Assembly: GCA_017302015.1 (NCBI GenBank)
Contig: JAFLEE010000151.1
Span: forward strand, 1-5,974
Length of the DNA stretch: 5,974 nt
From: Spirochaetota bacterium
GTDB taxonomy: Bacteria; Spirochaetota; UBA12135; COTS27; JAFLEE01
Direction of reading: 5' to 3'
In this document: piece by piece, positions 4,764 to 5,974 of the stretch
Position numbering within the stretch: the stretch's first letter is position 1
How the letters are laid out: the number at the start of each line of letters is the position of its first letter
Made by a program: the position numbers and the translations under genes
Notes under the pieces: model-generated
Told to the model about the DNA's origin: nothing
The model's input: the letters and a program-made list of their open reading frames with translations, nothing else
Databases searched by the model: none

Positions 4764-5564
4764 ATGAAAGCCCCCACCGAACTGCTGAAGAACCTCCGCG
4801 CCAAGCGCCCCCTCATCCACCACCTGACCAATGTGGTCACGGTGAACGATTGCGCCAATATGACCCTCGCCCTGGGCGGGGCCCCGGTGATGACCGAAGA
4901 CGACGGCGACGCCCTCGAGATGGCGGGTTACGCCGGCGCCCTCGTCATCAATATGGGCACCCTCGACGCCCGAAGCCTGGGGCGCATGATCGAGGTGGGC
5001 CGCAAGGCGCGCGGGATGGGCAAGCCCGTGGTCTTCGACCCGGTGGGCGCGGGCGCCACGAAGGTCCGCCGCGAAGCGGCGCTGCGCATCCTCACCGAGG
5101 TGAAGCCGACGATCGTGAAGGGGAACGCCGCCGAGATCCTCTTCCTCGCCGGGGCCGCGGTCGCGCAGAAAGGGGTCGATGCCGACGCCAGCGACGACGC
5201 CGCCAAGGCCGTCGGCCGCCTCGCCCAGGCCCACGGCTGCGTCGTCGCCGCCACGGGGCCGATCGATTATGTCTCCGACGGGAAGCATACGGCGCGCCTC
5301 GAGGGGGGCGACGGGTACCTGGCGCGCATCACGGGAACGGGCTGCATGACCGCCTCCCTCACCGGCTGCTGCGCCGCCGCGGAGGGCGACGCCTTCGCCG
5401 CCGCCGTGTACGCCATCCTCTGCATGAAGGTGGCCGGCGAGAAGGCGGCGGGCGCCCTGGCACCGGGGGAGGGCGTGGGGCATTTCCGCATCCGCCTCCT
5501 CGATGCCGTCTCGCTATTGCACGATGGCGACTTGCGCTTCGAGGGGCGCGTCTATGACGTTTGA
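4764..5564 (+). CDS. thiM: Hydroxyethylthiazole kinase ThiM
   Basis: A 266-residue cytoplasmic enzyme that phosphorylates 4-methyl-5-(2-hydroxyethyl)thiazole using ATP, a salvage reaction supplying the thiazole half of thiamin. Family blocks are all present: PLIHHLTNVVTVNDCANMTLALGGAPVM (16-43) forms the substrate site, followed by ALVINMGTL (59-67), VVFDPVGAGAT (89-99), IVKGNAAEI (117-125), KGVDA (136-140), VVAATGPIDYV (160-170) and ITGTGCMTASL (189-199), with the anion-hole glycines and Cys194. The length is typical of the family. The start at 4764 follows AGGAG with a five-base spacer. The gene's last 11 bases overlap the start of thiE in another frame, which implies coupled translation. 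Having ThiM shows that the cell can recycle thiazole; whether it also makes thiazole de novo (ThiG, ThiH/ThiO) cannot be judged here. Confidence 0.97.
   Translation: MKAPTELLKNLRAKRPLIHHLTNVVTVNDCANMTLALGGAPVMTEDDGDALEMAGYAGALVINMGTLDARSLGRMIEVGRKARGMGKPVVFDPVGAGATKVRREAALRILTEVKPTIVKGNAAEILFLAGAAVAQKGVDADASDDAAKAVGRLAQAHGCVVAATGPIDYVSDGKHTARLEGGDGYLARITGTGCMTASLTGCCAAAEGDAFAAAVYAILCMKVAGEKAAGALAPGEGVGHFRIRLLDAVSLLHDGDLRFEGRVYDV
5541..5546 (+). promoter_or_regulatory. Ribosome binding site for thiE within thiM
   Basis: GAGGGG lies seven bases before the ATG at 5554, inside the thiM coding sequence. It supports the overlapping thiE start over any later start. Confidence 0.6.
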
Positions 5565-5974
5565 CCCGAGGCTCTGCCTCGTGACCGAGCGCGCCTTCCG
5601 GCCGGGGGGCGATTTCCTCGCGGTGCTCGACGCCGTCCTACCCCGCGGGGTGACGCTGCTCCAATTCCGCGACAAGACCGGCCTCGGCGACCGCGAACTC
5701 CTCGCCCTCGGCCGGGAGGTGCTCGCCCTGGCGCGCAAGCACCGGGTGCCCCTCATCGTCAACGACCGCCTCGACCTCGCCATGGCCCTCGATGCCGACG
5801 GCGTGCACCTCGGGCAGAAAGATCTCCCCCTCGCCCTCGCCCGCAAACTCTGGGATCCCCGGCGCCTCTTCGGGATCTCGGTGAACACCCCCGAGCAGGC
5901 CCGGGAAGCCGCGGTGGGCGGGGCCGCCTATCTCGGGGCCGGCGCGCTCCTCCCGACCGCCACCAAGCCCGACG
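5554..5974 (+). CDS. thiE: Thiamin-phosphate synthase ThiE (partial, 3' end missing)
   Basis: Reading from the ATG at 5554 gives 140 residues without a stop before the window ends; the family is usually about 210 residues, so roughly a third is missing. The enzyme is a cytoplasmic TIM barrel that joins HMP-PP and thiazole phosphate to thiamin monophosphate, releasing pyrophosphate. Diagnostic residues are visible: LVTER near the start (9-13), TLLQFRDK (34-41) with the Q-x-R-x-K pyrophosphate/pyrimidine signature, PLIVNDRLDLA (66-76) with Asn70-Asp71 for magnesium and pyrimidine, DGVHLGQKDL (82-91) with Asp90, FGISVNT (106-112) and YLGAGALLPTATKPD (126-140) with the conserved Thr-Lys. The last block reads GAGALLPTATK where GxGPxxPTxTK is common, a modest variation. 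It overlaps thiM by 11 bases. Its products and substrates link directly to ThiD and ThiM, completing the salvage route. Confidence 0.95.
   Translation, partial: MTFDPRLCLVTERAFRPGGDFLAVLDAVLPRGVTLLQFRDKTGLGDRELLALGREVLALARKHRVPLIVNDRLDLAMALDADGVHLGQKDLPLALARKLWDPRRLFGISVNTPEQAREAAVGGAAYLGAGALLPTATKPD

Noticed and set aside
3788-4858. Minus-strand open frame of 356 codons opposite thiD
   Set aside because: It is a shadow of thiD and runs across the riboswitch leader and the thiD-thiM spacer. It has no recognisable domain.

Overview
The window is GC-rich bacterial DNA, roughly two-thirds G+C by eye, with strong G/C preference at third codon positions and tight gene packing. A sigma factor paired with a membrane-anchored FecR-like protein, plus a secreted metallophosphatase with a signal peptide, suggests a Gram-negative-type bacterium. 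The FecR-like protein carries an unusual C-terminal extension, which would fit a less studied phylum such as the PVC group or Acidobacteria. No marker in the window settles the taxonomy.

Region 1 (1-2174, plus strand) is a cell-surface signalling cluster of three genes joined by two ATGA stop/start overlaps. It holds the 3' end of an unrecognised gene, an ECF-type sigma factor, and a single-pass FecR-like putative anti-sigma factor. The architecture implies that an envelope signal sensed by the FecR-like protein controls the sigma factor. The C-terminal ~180 residues of the FecR-like protein are not a familiar module.

Region 2 (2188-3606, minus strand) is one convergently placed gene for a secreted 5'-nucleotidase-type metallophosphatase. 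It keeps the two-domain layout of the family, but several active-site positions are changed: GNNEFK where GNHEFD is usual, and GGDSH where GGHSH is usual.

Region 3 (3607-3874) is a 268-bp divergent intergenic region. It contains a 14-bp perfect palindrome, weak candidate promoters in both directions, and a clear TPP riboswitch (THI box) followed by a pyrimidine-rich leader that can mask the thiD ribosome binding site.

Region 4 (3875 to the end, plus strand) is a thiamin operon, thiD-thiM-thiE, with thiE cut off by the window end. ThiD makes HMP pyrophosphate, ThiM makes thiazole phosphate from salvaged hydroxyethylthiazole, and ThiE joins them to thiamin monophosphate. This is a complete salvage route to TMP under feedback control by TPP.

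The thiamin operon and riboswitch are well-understood biology. The less ordinary parts are the altered active site of the metallophosphatase, the C-terminal domain of the FecR-like protein, and the details of the riboswitch expression platform. I did not find evidence of a wholly new system, mobile element, CRISPR array or RNA gene other than the riboswitch.
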